The notes under the pieces were generated by a model. It made no database searches and was not told where the DNA came from. It saw only the letters and a list, made by a program, of their open reading frames with translations. A program made the translations under genes and the position numbers. A DNA stretch of 64,000 bases. Origin: Salinicoccus luteus DSM 17002 (lineage in GTDB: Bacteria; Bacillota; Bacilli; Staphylococcales; Salinicoccaceae). The stretch covers positions 186,001-250,000 of the forward strand of contig NZ_JONV01000009.1 in assembly GCF_000712035.1 (NCBI RefSeq). Reading direction: 5' to 3'. Positions 9,527-18,767 of the stretch are shown here, in pieces (the stretch's first letter is position 1; each line of letters opens with the position of its first letter).

Positions 9527-9544
9527 TTTACAGGAGCGTGTACA

Positions 9545-10879
9545 ATGAGCGAATTTACAAGAGAAGATATCATCCGTATTGCAGAGGAAGAGAATGTCAG
9601 ATACCTACGCCTGCAGTTCTCCGATATTTTGGGAACAATTAAGAACGTCGAAGTGCCGATCAGCCAATTGAGCAAAGCACTTGATGGAGAAATGATGTTT
9701 GATGGATCTTCAATTGAAGGGTTTGTCCGCATCGAAGAGTCCGATATGTACCTGGTTCCTGACCTCGATACATGGACAATCTTCCCATGGACGGCAGGCA
9801 AAGGAAAAGTAGCGAGATTGATCTGTGATATCTATAACGTAGATGGAGAACCATTCGATGGCGATCCGAGATCAAATCTGAAACGTGTACTTAAAGAAAT
9901 GGAAGACATGGGCTACTCCGCCTTCAACCTTGGGCCTGAACCGGAATTCTTCCTCTTCAAGCTTGATGAAAAGGGCCAGCCGACAACCGAACTCAATGAC
10001 CAGGGTGGATACTTCGACCTTGCACCGACAGACCTTGGTGAAAACTGCCGTAGGGACATCGTGCTTGAACTCGAGGACATGGGCTTTGAAATAGAAGCTT
10101 CCCACCACGAAGTGGCTCCTGGACAGCATGAAATCGACTTCAAATACGCGGATGCCATCGCCGCTTGTGATAACATTCAAACATTCAAGCTCGTTGTCAA
10201 GACGGTCGCACGCAAGCACAACCTGCACGCTACATTCATGCCGAAACCTCTGTTTGGCCTGAACGGCAATGGAATGCACTTCAACGTTTCCCTGTTCAAG
10301 GGTGATAAGAATGCATTCTACGATGAGAATGACGATATCGGATTAAGCCAGGATATGAGGCACTTTATGGCGGGAATACTCAAGCACGCGCGTGGATTTA
10401 CCGCAGTATGCAATCCGCTCGTCAATTCCTATAAGCGTCTTGTGCCAGGATATGAAGCGCCAAGCTACATCGCATGGAGTGGCAAGAACCGTTCACCACT
10501 GCTCCGCATTCCATCCTCCCGCGGGATGTCGACACGTGCAGAAGTAAGATCGGTCGATCCGGCAGCCAATCCATATCTTGCACTTGCCGTCATCCTGAAG
10601 GCCGGTCTTGAAGGCATCAAGAATAAAACGGATCTGCCTGAACCGGTAAACGAGAATATCTATGAAATGTCCCGTGAAGAAAGAGAAGCTGTGGGAGTGG
10701 AGGACCTGCCTTCTACGCTTTATACAGCACTCAAGGCGATGAGAGAGGATAGAGTGGTCATGGATGCACTGGGCAGCCATATCTATAGACAGTTCCATGG
10801 CAACAAGAGTGTCGAATGGGACATGTACCGTTCACAAGTTTCCGATTGGGAACTCAAACAGTACCTGAACCAGTACTAA
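9545..10879 (+). CDS. glnA: Glutamine synthetase, type I-alpha
   Basis: 444 residues, the length typical of Firmicutes GSI-alpha, which is controlled by feedback inhibition rather than adenylylation. It joins ammonia to glutamate using ATP. Visible landmarks are the beta-Grasp domain (residues 1-100), the catalytic-domain motif FDGSSIEGF, the ATP-binding region [14 protein letters not shown] and the glutamate flap [13 protein letters not shown]. The C-terminal segment [12 protein letters not shown] is the part that contacts GlnR in Bacillus. It is co-transcribed with glnR and closed by a strong terminator that also serves the convergent gene. Confidence 0.97.
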   Translation: MSEFTREDIIRIAEEENVRYLRLQFSDILGTIKNVEVPISQLSKALDGEMMFDGSSIEGFVRIEESDMYLVPDLDTWTIFPWTAGKGKVARLICDIYNVDGEPFDGDPRSNLKRVLKEMEDMGYSAFNLGPEPEFFLFKLDEKGQPTTELNDQGGYFDLAPTDLGENCRRDIVLELEDMGFEIEASHHEVAPGQHEIDFKYADAIAACDNIQTFKLVVKTVARKHNLHATFMPKPLFGLNGNGMHFNVSLFKGDKNAFYDENDDIGLSQDMRHFMAGILKHARGFTAVCNPLVNSYKRLVPGYEAPSYIAWSGKNRSPLLRIPSSRGMSTRAEVRSVDPAANPYLALAVILKAGLEGIKNKTDLPEPVNENIYEMSREEREAVGVEDLPSTLYTALKAMREDRVVMDALGSHIYRQFHGNKSVEWDMYRSQVSDWELKQYLNQY

Positions 10880-10883
10880 AGGC

Positions 10884-10919
10884 AACAGGAGTGAGACCCC
10901 GGTCTCACTCCTGTTTTTT
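10884..10919. terminator. Bidirectional terminator between glnA and the moxR operon
   Basis: AACAGGAGTGAGACC (10884-10898) pairs with GGTCTCACTCCTGTT (10901-10915), followed by TTTTTT on the plus strand. The convergent gene's stop codon (10905) lies inside the right arm. Confidence 0.85.
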
Positions 10920-12107
10920 CATGTGTTGCATAATTACCTGTTTCATATGATCTATTGCGTACTTATACTTCTGGTAATCAGCATCTGAAGTTTCCTGATC
11001 CATATACCTTGTCCTGCGGTATATCTCGAGTTTGTCGGAATCGACAATCTCTTCCAGACGACATCGACGGATCCACTCTTCGATGGTTTCATTCCTGTAT
11101 CTTCCCAGCCCCTTTGAAGCCAGCCATTTTTCAAAACCGTAATATAACTTTCTTACCTTATTTTTTGGTACTTCAGGTTTTCCATAATACTTCTTTACGG
11201 AGGAATGAGCAATCGCCATTCCCTCCTTCTCATTTTTTTCTGTCTTTTGTCCAGCCGGGGCCTCTCTTTTTCTATAGAAATAGTAAATACCGATACCGAT
11301 TATCAACAGGAGCATGAGTGACATGATTGTATCGACCGGTATTTGTGAAGCTGTGGATTCTGCCTGGACCATTTCAGCGCTCTCCTCCCCTTCTGTCTGA
11401 TCCGGCCTCTCACTGTCCGGTAGCTGGGGCGGTTCAAACTCGACATCTTCCAGGAATGCAAAAAAGGGCTTCAGTATTTGGACCATGCCACCCAGCAATA
11501 CGATGACGATATACTTAAGGGAAAAAACAGCGTATCTATAAGCGATAGCGAGGATAACGCCAAGCGTTATAAAAATTCCTGAGAGTGAAAGGAATACAGT
11601 GAATTTTCCCCTGTGGACATACGGACTTCCAAGCAGCAGAAGCACTATCCGACCGATGAAATAGAACAGGACCTGGCTGATGAACAATAGGTGGTATTCT
11701 GTCTGGAAGGAGGAATCGGCTCCGCTTCCCAAAATATTGACGCCTAAGAGGAGCAGGAATGTAATGATGATGGAAGGCGCTGCCAACGTATCTTCAATAT
11801 CGTCATAAAGATATTCGAAGCGCAGAATCGGGACAAAGCTCAGAGCCAGTGCCGATAACCAGTGGAAACCAAGCATTGTGGCAGTGACCAGAACAAATGG
11901 CAGTATAATGTATATATATCGCAGTCTGAAATAATGGACGATGATCCAGCCAGCTGTCAAAACGCCCAGGACGACCATCATATAAGGCAGTAGAAGTGGC
12001 TGTTTTCCGTTATGGATATTCAGAAAGAATATGATGAAGTAAAGGAGGAACATATTGGTTGTGTAGCTATGGAAGAAAGAAAAATAATAATTAGCTCGGC
12101 TCATCAT
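10905..12107 (-). CDS. Membrane protein with DUF4129-like tail, TgpA/YebA-related but lacking a transglutaminase core
   Basis: About 400 residues; start placed at ATG 12107 (or 12104) because AAGGAG lies 5 bases before it, while a GTG at 12113 overlaps that site. The first ~215 residues form about seven or eight membrane helices, followed by an acidic Pro/Glu-rich linker, another helix (about 260-280) and a cytoplasmic tail. The tail resembles the DUF4129 domain that ends transglutaminase-like membrane proteins such as YebA/TgpA. The usual extracellular Cys-His-Asp transglutaminase domain is absent, as the linker is only about 40 residues. It is third in a moxR-DUF58 operon, exactly where the transglutaminase protein normally stands. 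Function unknown. Confidence 0.65.
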   Translation of the reverse strand: MMSRANYYFSFFHSYTTNMFLLYFIIFFLNIHNGKQPLLLPYMMVVLGVLTAGWIIVHYFRLRYIYIILPFVLVTATMLGFHWLSALALSFVPILRFEYLYDDIEDTLAAPSIIITFLLLLGVNILGSGADSSFQTEYHLLFISQVLFYFIGRIVLLLLGSPYVHRGKFTVFLSLSGIFITLGVILAIAYRYAVFSLKYIVIVLLGGMVQILKPFFAFLEDVEFEPPQLPDSERPDQTEGEESAEMVQAESTASQIPVDTIMSLMLLLIIGIGIYYFYRKREAPAGQKTEKNEKEGMAIAHSSVKKYYGKPEVPKNKVRKLYYGFEKWLASKGLGRYRNETIEEWIRRCRLEEIVDSDKLEIYRRTRYMDQETSDADYQKYKYAIDHMKQVIMQHMKKQE

Positions 12108-13299
12108 CGTCACTCCTTATCGGAAAAGCATACGGTTGCACATCGTCTTCATCCATCTGGAATATTTCGACGCCCCGGGCCCGGAAGGACTTGAGCATAT
12201 CTTCAATCGCCGGATCTGTTCTGCCTGTAAAGAGCAAATGGGAGGGGAGGGCCTCATGAGTATGGATATGTTTCAACAGGCGGTCGAAACTCAATGTATA
12301 GGATAATGCATCTATCCGTGCGAGTGTCTCCAATGTTTTTCTGTAATGCAGTTTCCCGGTCCCTTCTTCCAACTTGAGAAATGTGCGGGAATCGAAGGTG
12401 GACAGATTCGTAAACAGACTATAGGGGATGGATGCTTCACTTGCCATGCGGGTGAGATACGCAATCTTTTCAATATTCTCTTCGATATTGGAAGGAGGGG
12501 CATAAGTCTTTTCCGATCGAAGATTAATGGCAATCAGCCAGGAGACATGGGTCGTTTTTTCATAGATGCGTGTCTGGAGTCCCCCGGCCTTGGCGCTCGC
12601 TTTCCAGTGTATGTCCTTCATGCTGTCCGTCTGCTGGTAGCTTCTTGTTCCAATGGTGAGCATTGGATCATTATACAGGGCCCGTTTCTGTATGAAGAGC
12701 CCCTGCAAGGTTTTACTTCTCATATCGAAAGGTGGTATGTCGAGCTGTCCAGGGTAGACCAGGATTTCATGAAGGAACCTGCCTTTTTGTGTAAGCTTGA
12801 GTGAATCAAAACCAAATATTTTAGGCACTTCGATTCTTGTATCCATTACTTTGACTATTCCGCGCTTCCTGGCCCTGAAAGGGATCTCTATGGTGATATC
12901 ACTTTTCGCCATGACCGTAAACACGGCACGGGTTTCGGTCTGGTGTCTTATTTTTAATGATGTATCGTTGAAGAATTCAATGTCATCACCTGCAACCAGG
13001 ATAATCGAACCATTCAGAACAGGCAGCCATCCCTCATTATGAATTCTGAGCCGGAGTGTTCCCTCCTGATTATTGAACAAACGTATATCCCTTTCCAAAA
13101 TGGAGACTGTGATCTTATCAGGCACCATTTTTTCATAGATGAGATTGAGCAGGAAAAAAGACATGAAGAGGCCAAGGGATAAAGTCATCCACCGGTTCAG
13201 CTGCATACCATAGAAAACGTCCAATACAAAAAGGATGGCGACAGCCCCGATGAAAAATGTCATCGCATTGGAAGGCTGATAATCAACCTTATAATTCAT
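12091..13299 (-). CDS. DUF58 domain protein (MoxR-associated, vWA-like)
   Basis: About 402 residues from ATG 13299, which overlaps the moxR stop by 11 bases and has GGAG 8 bases upstream; longer in-frame starts lie inside moxR. Two membrane helices (about residues 14-50) are followed by a beta-rich domain and a DUF58 region recognised by the segment YQQTDSMKDIHWKASAKAGGLQTRIYE. DUF58 proteins are thought to act with MoxR AAA ATPases as chaperone-like units for membrane or secreted complexes; the partner here is unknown. The 3' end overlaps the next gene, suggesting translational coupling. Confidence 0.85.
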   Translation of the reverse strand: MNYKVDYQPSNAMTFFIGAVAILFVLDVFYGMQLNRWMTLSLGLFMSFFLLNLIYEKMVPDKITVSILERDIRLFNNQEGTLRLRIHNEGWLPVLNGSIILVAGDDIEFFNDTSLKIRHQTETRAVFTVMAKSDITIEIPFRARKRGIVKVMDTRIEVPKIFGFDSLKLTQKGRFLHEILVYPGQLDIPPFDMRSKTLQGLFIQKRALYNDPMLTIGTRSYQQTDSMKDIHWKASAKAGGLQTRIYEKTTHVSWLIAINLRSEKTYAPPSNIEENIEKIAYLTRMASEASIPYSLFTNLSTFDSRTFLKLEEGTGKLHYRKTLETLARIDALSYTLSFDRLLKHIHTHEALPSHLLFTGRTDPAIEDMLKSFRARGVEIFQMDEDDVQPYAFPIRSDDDEPS

Positions 13300-14248
13300 T
13301 TCTTGGAACTCCATATTCGACTGGCACTTCTGTCCCCTCAATGATTTCTCGTATGACAGTTTTCTGATCCGAAAGGGTCAGGCCCTCAATGCTTAAAACA
13401 ATACGGTGGCCCAATATGTATGGAGCGATATATTTCACGTCCTCCGGCGTTACATAATCCCTATCTTGAATCAGTGCAACTCCTTGCGCAGCATGCATCA
13501 GGGCGAGTGTACCGCGTGGCGATACACCAATATCCACATGGGGGTGCTGCCTCGTGAGGTGGATCATATCAAGCATGTACTCCATAGTGGAGTGGTTCAC
13601 AGTAATGGCCGAGCACCGGGATTGTAAATCGGTAATCATTTCCTTGCTGAATACAGTGTGGATTTCTTCAGTGGGATAGTGGCCATTATACAATGCCATC
13701 ATATTCAGTTCTTCTTCCCGTGAAGGATATCCGAGATCTATCCGCATCAGAAATCGGTCCATCTGGGCCTCCGGAAGACTGAAGGTCCCCTGAGTGGATT
13801 CAATCGGGTTCTGCGTGGCTATTACAATGAATGGATCGTCGATTTCTATTTTCTGGCCATCGATCGTCACTTGTCGCTCTTCCATGACTTCGAGGAGGGC
13901 GGATTGAGTACGGGGGGTAGCCCTGTTGATCTCGTCTGCCAGCAGGACATTGGTAGCTATTGGCCCCATCTGCAATTCAAACTCATGGGTTTTCGGACTG
14001 TAGATGTTTAATCCCGTAATATCGGTTGGAAGCAGATCTGGTGTGAACTGGATTCTACTGAAGGAGCCATCAATTGTCTTTGCCAACGCTTTGGATAATG
14101 ATGTCTTGCCCGTTCCGGGAACACTCTCGAACAATACATGTCCTTTCTGAAGTATGCTGATGAATAGAAGGTCGAGCACTTCATCCTGGCCGACAATCAC
14201 TTTTCCTATTTCTTGTTTGAAGTTTGTCAAATGTGTCTCAATATTCAA
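13289..14248 (-). CDS. MoxR-family AAA+ ATPase
   Basis: 319 residues. It starts with TTG at 14248, 7 bases after AAGGAGGG. The AAA_3 module carries Walker A SVPGTGKTSLSKAL, Walker B VLLADEINRATPRTQSALLEVMEE and sensor 1 FIVIATQNPIES; a lid domain follows (SPRGTLALMHAAQ, YVTPEDVKYIAPYILGHR). MoxR ATPases remodel or activate protein complexes together with vWA-type partners, represented here by the downstream DUF58 protein. It is first gene of a three-gene operon whose members overlap. Confidence 0.93.
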   Translation of the reverse strand: MNIETHLTNFKQEIGKVIVGQDEVLDLLFISILQKGHVLFESVPGTGKTSLSKALAKTIDGSFSRIQFTPDLLPTDITGLNIYSPKTHEFELQMGPIATNVLLADEINRATPRTQSALLEVMEERQVTIDGQKIEIDDPFIVIATQNPIESTQGTFSLPEAQMDRFLMRIDLGYPSREEELNMMALYNGHYPTEEIHTVFSKEMITDLQSRCSAITVNHSTMEYMLDMIHLTRQHPHVDIGVSPRGTLALMHAAQGVALIQDRDYVTPEDVKYIAPYILGHRIVLSIEGLTLSDQKTVIREIIEGTEVPVEYGVPRNEL

Positions 14249-14271
14249 ATTATTACCCTCCTTTATTACAT

Positions 14272-14299
14272 AGTATAAAAAACAGGAAAGATTTGCCAG
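14272..14299 (-). promoter_or_regulatory. Candidate promoter of the moxR operon
   Basis: On the minus strand CTGGCA (14299-14294), a 16-base spacer and TATACT (14277-14272) precede the moxR start by about 24 bases. The -10 is good and the -35 is weak. Confidence 0.45.
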
Positions 14300-14362
14300 T
14301 CATTTCTTGAATAAATGAAGGGGGAAAGGGGAATGATACTTAAAAATGGAGGTGTCGAAAGA

Positions 14363-15547
14363 ATGAAAAAGCATTATCGACTGGTCATATTGGGTGGAGG
14401 CACTGCCGGTATTTCCACAGCAAGCCGTATTCTGAGTGAGGACAAGAGTCTGGAAAACGATGTACTGATTATAGATCCCACTGTACACCATTACTTCCAG
14501 CCGGGCTGGCCGCTGGTCGGCAGCGGGGAGATGAAGCTCGAGTCTACAAAAAAATCCATGGATAAGGTCATGCCAAAAGGTGCTAAATGGCTTCAGGAAG
14601 CGGTGGAGCAGGTGGATCCCGTCAAACGTGAAGTGACAGCGGGCAAACATACCATCGAATATGATTTCCTGGTGGTGGCACTTGGCATAGAACTGAACTA
14701 TGATGCAATAAAGGGTGCGAGAGAGTCGCTTGGAAAAAACGGAGTATGTACAAACTATATATATGAACATGTCAATTATACGTATGAGACCCTGCAGAAT
14801 GTCAGAGAGGGGAACATTGTAATCACCAAGCCACAGTCCAGGATAAAGGGTGGCGTTTCCGCCGAAAATTCGGTATTTACAATGGATGAATACGTAAAAG
14901 ATCATGACCGTGATGTCAATATAGTGTTCCGCAGCGGACGGGATCAGGTATTCAAAGTGAAGAAGTACAGCGATAAGATTGTGGAGAGGCTGGAGGAAAA
15001 GAACATAGACTACAAGATGAAGGAAGAGCTTGTTGAGGTTAGAGGAGAGCATAAGGAAGCTGTATTTGAAAACCTTGACACGGGGGAGCGTCATGTTGTG
15101 CCTTTTGAGATGCTCGTTATCACCCCTCCAATGAGCGGCCCTTCGGTACTTGAAGATTCCGGTCTTCTGAATCCGGAAGGATGGGTAAGTGTAGACCCCC
15201 ACACGATGATGCACAACACCTATACTACAGTCTTTTCACTGGGTGATGCCTCGAGCCTGCCGACGGTCAAAATGGGCAGTGCGGTAAAGGAACAGATGCC
15301 AATCCTCGTTAAAAACCTTCTGGAGCGTATGGATGACAAGACACCTTCACATGAGTATGATGGGAAAACCGCTTGTCCGATAGCGACTGAATATGGACAT
15401 CTGATTCTTGCAGAATTCGGATACGACAACATCCCTAAGGAGACGACCTTCCTTAACCAGGCGGATGACAAATGGCTGTTCTACCAGTTCAAGAAAAATA
15501 TGCTGCCGATCATGTACTGGAATGCATTATTAAAAGGGAAAGTATAG
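14363..15547 (+). CDS. sqr: Sulfide:quinone oxidoreductase-like FAD protein
   Basis: 394 residues from ATG 14363, chosen over an upstream in-frame start because GGAGGTG precedes it and the family begins MKKHYRLVILGGGTAGIST (FAD-binding GxGxxG). Two cysteines, in NGVCTNYIYE and KTACPIATEYGHLILAEFGYD, match the redox pair of type II SQR found in mitochondria and staphylococci. The second FAD contact is TVFSLGDASSLPT. SQR oxidises sulfide at the membrane, passing electrons to menaquinone and sulfane sulfur to an acceptor. The usual cst partners (sulfurtransferases, persulfide dioxygenase) are not adjacent. Monocistronic with a strong terminator. Confidence 0.85.
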   Translation: MKKHYRLVILGGGTAGISTASRILSEDKSLENDVLIIDPTVHHYFQPGWPLVGSGEMKLESTKKSMDKVMPKGAKWLQEAVEQVDPVKREVTAGKHTIEYDFLVVALGIELNYDAIKGARESLGKNGVCTNYIYEHVNYTYETLQNVREGNIVITKPQSRIKGGVSAENSVFTMDEYVKDHDRDVNIVFRSGRDQVFKVKKYSDKIVERLEEKNIDYKMKEELVEVRGEHKEAVFENLDTGERHVVPFEMLVITPPMSGPSVLEDSGLLNPEGWVSVDPHTMMHNTYTTVFSLGDASSLPTVKMGSAVKEQMPILVKNLLERMDDKTPSHEYDGKTACPIATEYGHLILAEFGYDNIPKETTFLNQADDKWLFYQFKKNMLPIMYWNALLKGKV

Positions 15548-15549
15548 AA

Positions 15550-15585
15550 AAAGCTGGAACAGCCATTGGCTGATCCAGCTTTCTG
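15550..15585 (+). terminator. Rho-independent terminator after sqr
   Basis: AAAGCTGGA (15550-15558) pairs with TCCAGCTTT (15574-15582), with an inner AGCC/GGCT stem. It separates sqr from the convergent phosphate carrier. Confidence 0.8.
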
Positions 15586-15587
15586 TG

Positions 15588-17255
15588 TTATTCATAGATT
15601 GTAAAATCTTCAGCAAGGTCATCGACTTCATCACTCAGGTTCGTTTCTGAGATGTTTCTTGCGTTGTAGCCGATGCGCTCCAAAGTACTGATGAGGTCTA
15701 CATAAAGCAGTCCACCATCTGTGGAGCAGATGCCTTTGTTCAGGCGCTTGACATGCTGTTTTCTAAGTTTGTTTTCTATCTTGTATGATTTCTGGCTGAG
15801 TCTGATGACCTCTTCCAGATCTTGCGGGTTGTATATATCAAGAGACTCTATCGACTTCCTGAAGGATTTATATACATGGTTGAACAGGTCTTCAAGGCCT
15901 TCCTGGGCTGGTTCGGAAAGTTCGATGTTCTCGCGGTGCTTCTTATTGAACAGGTCGGCATATTCATTGATCTGTCCACTTACCTTATAGAAGATGCGCG
16001 TCACTTCAAGCAAGGTTGACTGTCTTTCCGCGTCTTCCGGAGAAATATCATACTTTGATGCGTCGATGATATATGACCGCAGGCTATCCTGGAGCGTATC
16101 GACGACATTCACTTTCTCCTTGATCTGTTTATATAGTTTAGGGTTGTTCGTTTCGCTGTACTCTTTCGTATCATCCAGAATGCTGAGTGTAAGGTTGCCA
16201 AGGTTCTTCACTTCTTTTTGGGCACCCTGCAAGGCAAGGCCAGGCGAGCGCTTAAGAAGATGAGGATCCAGATGGTTTGGTTTATAGTCTTCAGAGAAGT
16301 CTCTTCCTGGGACTATACGGGTTACAATCCATGCCAAGGCGGCAATGAACGGCAAGTGGATGAGTGTATTTGTGATATTAAAGAAACCGTGTGCAAAAGC
16401 AATCGTCATTTCCGGGTTGAGATCCATTGCAGATTGCAGATATGAAATGAAGTTAACGAAAAGTGGCATGATGATCATGAAGATCGTTGCACCAATCACG
16501 TTGAAAATGACATGGACGGCAGCTGCCCTTTTGGCTGCGATGGAACCTACAAGCGCTGCAAGGACAGCAGTAATTGTTGTTCCTATATTATCCCCGAGCA
16601 GTAATGGTAAACCGGCGCTAAGGTCCAGGAGTCCGTTACTATAAAGACTCTGGAGGATGCCGATGGTAGCACTCGAACTCTGGACTATGACTGTAAGTAC
16701 TGTACCGACAGTAACTCCAAGAAGAGAGTTGGAAGACATGTCCAGCATTAGATTTGTAAACCATTGGTAATCCGCCAATGGCTTCATACCCTGACCCATC
16801 AGGTCAAGTCCATAGAACAGGGCACCAAAACCGAAGAGTATTCGACCGATATTATAGGATTTTGGGCTGTTCTTCAAAAAGAATATGAGGAATGCCCCAA
16901 GAGCCAGAATCGGCAGTGCATAGTCGCCAATCTTCAGTCCGATGATGAAGGCAGTGACTGTGGTACCTATGTTGGCACCCATGATGACACCGATGGATTG
17001 ACGCAGTGTCATGAAACCTGCAGAAACAAGGCCAATAGTCAGTACTGTCGTTCCTGTACTGGTCTGCAGCAGTATTGTAACGACAATACCAGCAATGATC
17101 CCTTTAATCGGGTTTGAGGTCATCCGGTTCAGAATCTCACGCAACCGGTCTCCTGCGGAAGCTTGCAGGCCGTCCCCCATCTGTTTGATACCATAAAGAA
17201 AAATACCAAGTCCTCCGAGAAATAGAAAGATGACTTCCATCGGACTGAGTTCCAT
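15588..17255 (-). CDS. Na/Pi cotransporter family protein with PhoU-like tail
   Basis: 555 residues from ATG 17255 (GGAGG 7 bases upstream); an earlier in-frame start at 17279 has no site. The membrane part holds the two inverted repeats of the NptA/PF02690 family, each with a QS/TS motif (LLQTSTGTTVLTIG near residue 60 and VIVQSSSATIGIL near 190) followed by GANIGTT or GDNIGTT. The last ~200 residues are a helical PhoU-like domain (about 345-550). The protein probably moves phosphate with sodium; in YjbB of Escherichia coli the direction is export. Transcribed alone towards sqr. Confidence 0.88.
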   Translation of the reverse strand: MELSPMEVIFLFLGGLGIFLYGIKQMGDGLQASAGDRLREILNRMTSNPIKGIIAGIVVTILLQTSTGTTVLTIGLVSAGFMTLRQSIGVIMGANIGTTVTAFIIGLKIGDYALPILALGAFLIFFLKNSPKSYNIGRILFGFGALFYGLDLMGQGMKPLADYQWFTNLMLDMSSNSLLGVTVGTVLTVIVQSSSATIGILQSLYSNGLLDLSAGLPLLLGDNIGTTITAVLAALVGSIAAKRAAAVHVIFNVIGATIFMIIMPLFVNFISYLQSAMDLNPEMTIAFAHGFFNITNTLIHLPFIAALAWIVTRIVPGRDFSEDYKPNHLDPHLLKRSPGLALQGAQKEVKNLGNLTLSILDDTKEYSETNNPKLYKQIKEKVNVVDTLQDSLRSYIIDASKYDISPEDAERQSTLLEVTRIFYKVSGQINEYADLFNKKHRENIELSEPAQEGLEDLFNHVYKSFRKSIESLDIYNPQDLEEVIRLSQKSYKIENKLRKQHVKRLNKGICSTDGGLLYVDLISTLERIGYNARNISETNLSDEVDDLAEDFTIYE

Positions 17256-17382
17256 AAATATTCCTCCACCCAGGTACAACGTACCTTAACATTATATTAA
17301 TGATTTTAACGTAATATTTACCATTCATATTACGACTTACATTATAGGATGAAACATATGAAAATGCATCAGAATAAAAAAA

Positions 17383-17396
17383 TTAACCCGGGTTAA
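17383..17396. repeat. Perfect palindrome, possible operator
   Basis: TTAACCCGGGTTAA is a perfect 14-base palindrome in the divergent region between the phosphate carrier and the HAD gene. A dimeric repressor could bind it; no candidate regulator lies next to it. Confidence 0.5.
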
Positions 17397-17412
17397 AATG
17401 TTATATTTGGCG

Positions 17413-17426
17413 TAAAAGCGTTTTCT
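17413..17426. promoter_or_regulatory. Weak cre-like site
   Basis: TAAAAGCGTTTTCT differs from the palindromic cre ideal at the second and last bases. It is upstream of the HAD gene promoter. Confidence 0.3.
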
Positions 17427-17495
17427 CATATGATTCGTTGTTCCCTAAGTGAAAGCGGTTTAAACCACGCGACTCGCAGTGTATAACGATTAATA

Positions 17496-17504
17496 TGGTA
17501 TAAT
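17496..17504 (+). promoter_or_regulatory. Extended -10 promoter of the HAD gene
   Basis: TGGTATAAT is a perfect extended -10 element (TGN-TATAAT). No good -35 is seen, which is normal for this promoter class. Transcription would give a leader of about 120 bases. Confidence 0.6.
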
Positions 17505-17629
17505 ATTACCTTTCTGTAGAAGAGTGAATTTGTAAAATTTCTAATTATCAAAATGAATATCGACAATTAACGGCTGGTATGAGAAACTGGAGCTTATAAA
17601 AACCGATTATGAACAGGGAGGACAACAGT

Positions 17630-18739
17630 GTGACGGTCGTACTATTTGATGTGGATGGTGTTTTTTTAAGTGAAGAAAGGTGCTTTGATGTATCTGCACT
17701 GGCGGTGCATGAGATGCTCTATAGTCCAAGATATTTGAATCTGAATACATATCAGTTCCGTACGGACTACAGCGATCAGGAAATTAAGGATATAAGGGCT
17801 GAGGTGTTCAGTAATGACGAGGTGCTTGACCGGTTCAAGCAGATGGGGTTGAATTCCAACTGGGATATGCTTTTTGTAACATTTTCAATCCTCTATATAG
17901 AGCTGATGAAAGATGCGCAGGTCAATTTTGAAAATGTGGATATTGCCGATATCCAGGAAGTCGGCAGAATGATGGACACCCAGAAGGCGGATTACAGCAA
18001 AGTTGTCGATTTCCTCAAAGGTGACATCTATACGAAAGATTCAATCTATGACGCACTCATGGCATATGCCAGGGAGAAGCTGGACTTAACGGACGCGTCC
18101 GCTTTTGAGATGTCGGGAGCAATTTGGGCAACGGGCCAGTATAAATATCAGGAATGGTATCTTGGCAGCAAGGATGTAAAAACTTCCACAGGCATTGAGG
18201 CGGAGGAACCGGACAAACCTGGATTCATCAATGATGAAGAATGGATTGTGGCTCCCGAAGACATCAGGGGCATGCTGAAGCGTCTGCTTGATGCAGGGGT
18301 AGAAATCGGTGTGGCAACAGGGCGTCCGAGGCAGGAGACGCTCATTCCCTTCCATCAGGAACGTCTTATGGACCTATTCCGTGACAACAGGATATCCACC
18401 GCGTCGGAAGTGCTTGCCGCAGAGGCGACGGAGCAGGCGGAGGGATCTCTTGCCAAGCCCCATCCATACAGTTACTTATGGAGTCTGTACGAGCATGATG
18501 AAACACATTTTGAGGATGCTGTGAATCAAAGGAACCTCTCTGATGATAAGATTTTCATCGTGGGGGATTCGGTGGCTGACTACTATTGTGCTGAAGCGAT
18601 CGGGTCAGACTTTATTGCTACATTGACCGGCCTCACCGGACGGGCGATCATTCCAAACTTTGAAGCTTTGGGTGTCGACCATATGGTTGATTCTGTTCTT
18701 GGAGTGGAAGAAATCATACTAAAAAACCATCACTCTTGA
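17630..18739 (+). CDS. HAD-family hydrolase with a large cap insertion
   Basis: 369 residues. I place the start at GTG 17630: the strong GGGAGG site lies 8 bases before it and the first beta strand TVVLFDVDGVF follows at once, whereas ATG 17609 precedes the site. HAD motifs are in order: nucleophile and acid-base aspartates in LFDVDGV, motif II in GVATGRPRQETL (about residue 227), the lysine in AKPHPYSYLW, and motif IV in FIVGDSVADYYCAEAIGS. About 200 residues separate motifs I and II, far more than in common phosphoglycolate-type phosphatases, so a large cap domain is present. Substrate unknown. The stop codon lies inside the terminator stem. Confidence 0.8.
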   Translation: MTVVLFDVDGVFLSEERCFDVSALAVHEMLYSPRYLNLNTYQFRTDYSDQEIKDIRAEVFSNDEVLDRFKQMGLNSNWDMLFVTFSILYIELMKDAQVNFENVDIADIQEVGRMMDTQKADYSKVVDFLKGDIYTKDSIYDALMAYAREKLDLTDASAFEMSGAIWATGQYKYQEWYLGSKDVKTSTGIEAEEPDKPGFINDEEWIVAPEDIRGMLKRLLDAGVEIGVATGRPRQETLIPFHQERLMDLFRDNRISTASEVLAAEATEQAEGSLAKPHPYSYLWSLYEHDETHFEDAVNQRNLSDDKIFIVGDSVADYYCAEAIGSDFIATLTGLTGRAIIPNFEALGVDHMVDSVLGVEEIILKNHHS

Positions 18740-18751
18740 GTGATGGTTTTT
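18722..18751. terminator. Bidirectional terminator overlapping the HAD stop codon
   Basis: AAAAACCATCACTC (18722-18735) is complementary to GAGTGATGGTTTTT (18738-18751). The HAD gene stop (18737-18739) is in the loop, and the A/T ends allow termination in both directions, serving serA as well. Confidence 0.85.
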
Positions 18752-18767
18752 GCATTCAGTGCTCTTC

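Larger units (their letters stand above)
17256..17629. other. Divergent intergenic region with palindromes and a cre-like site
   Basis: 374 AT-rich bases between two divergent genes. It contains a perfect 14-base palindrome (17383-17396), a 10-base palindrome GGTTTAAACC (17457-17466), a cre-like sequence (17413-17426) and an extended -10 promoter (17496-17504). TATAAT-like hexamers read on the minus strand at 17341-17346 and 17291-17296 could serve the phosphate carrier, but I see no convincing -35 for either. No short gene was found. Confidence 0.6.

Noticed and set aside
14300-15214. A 304-codon open frame on the minus strand
   Set aside because: It lies antisense to the sqr gene, lacks a ribosome binding site and gives a protein with no recognisable motifs, while the opposite strand has clear family motifs.
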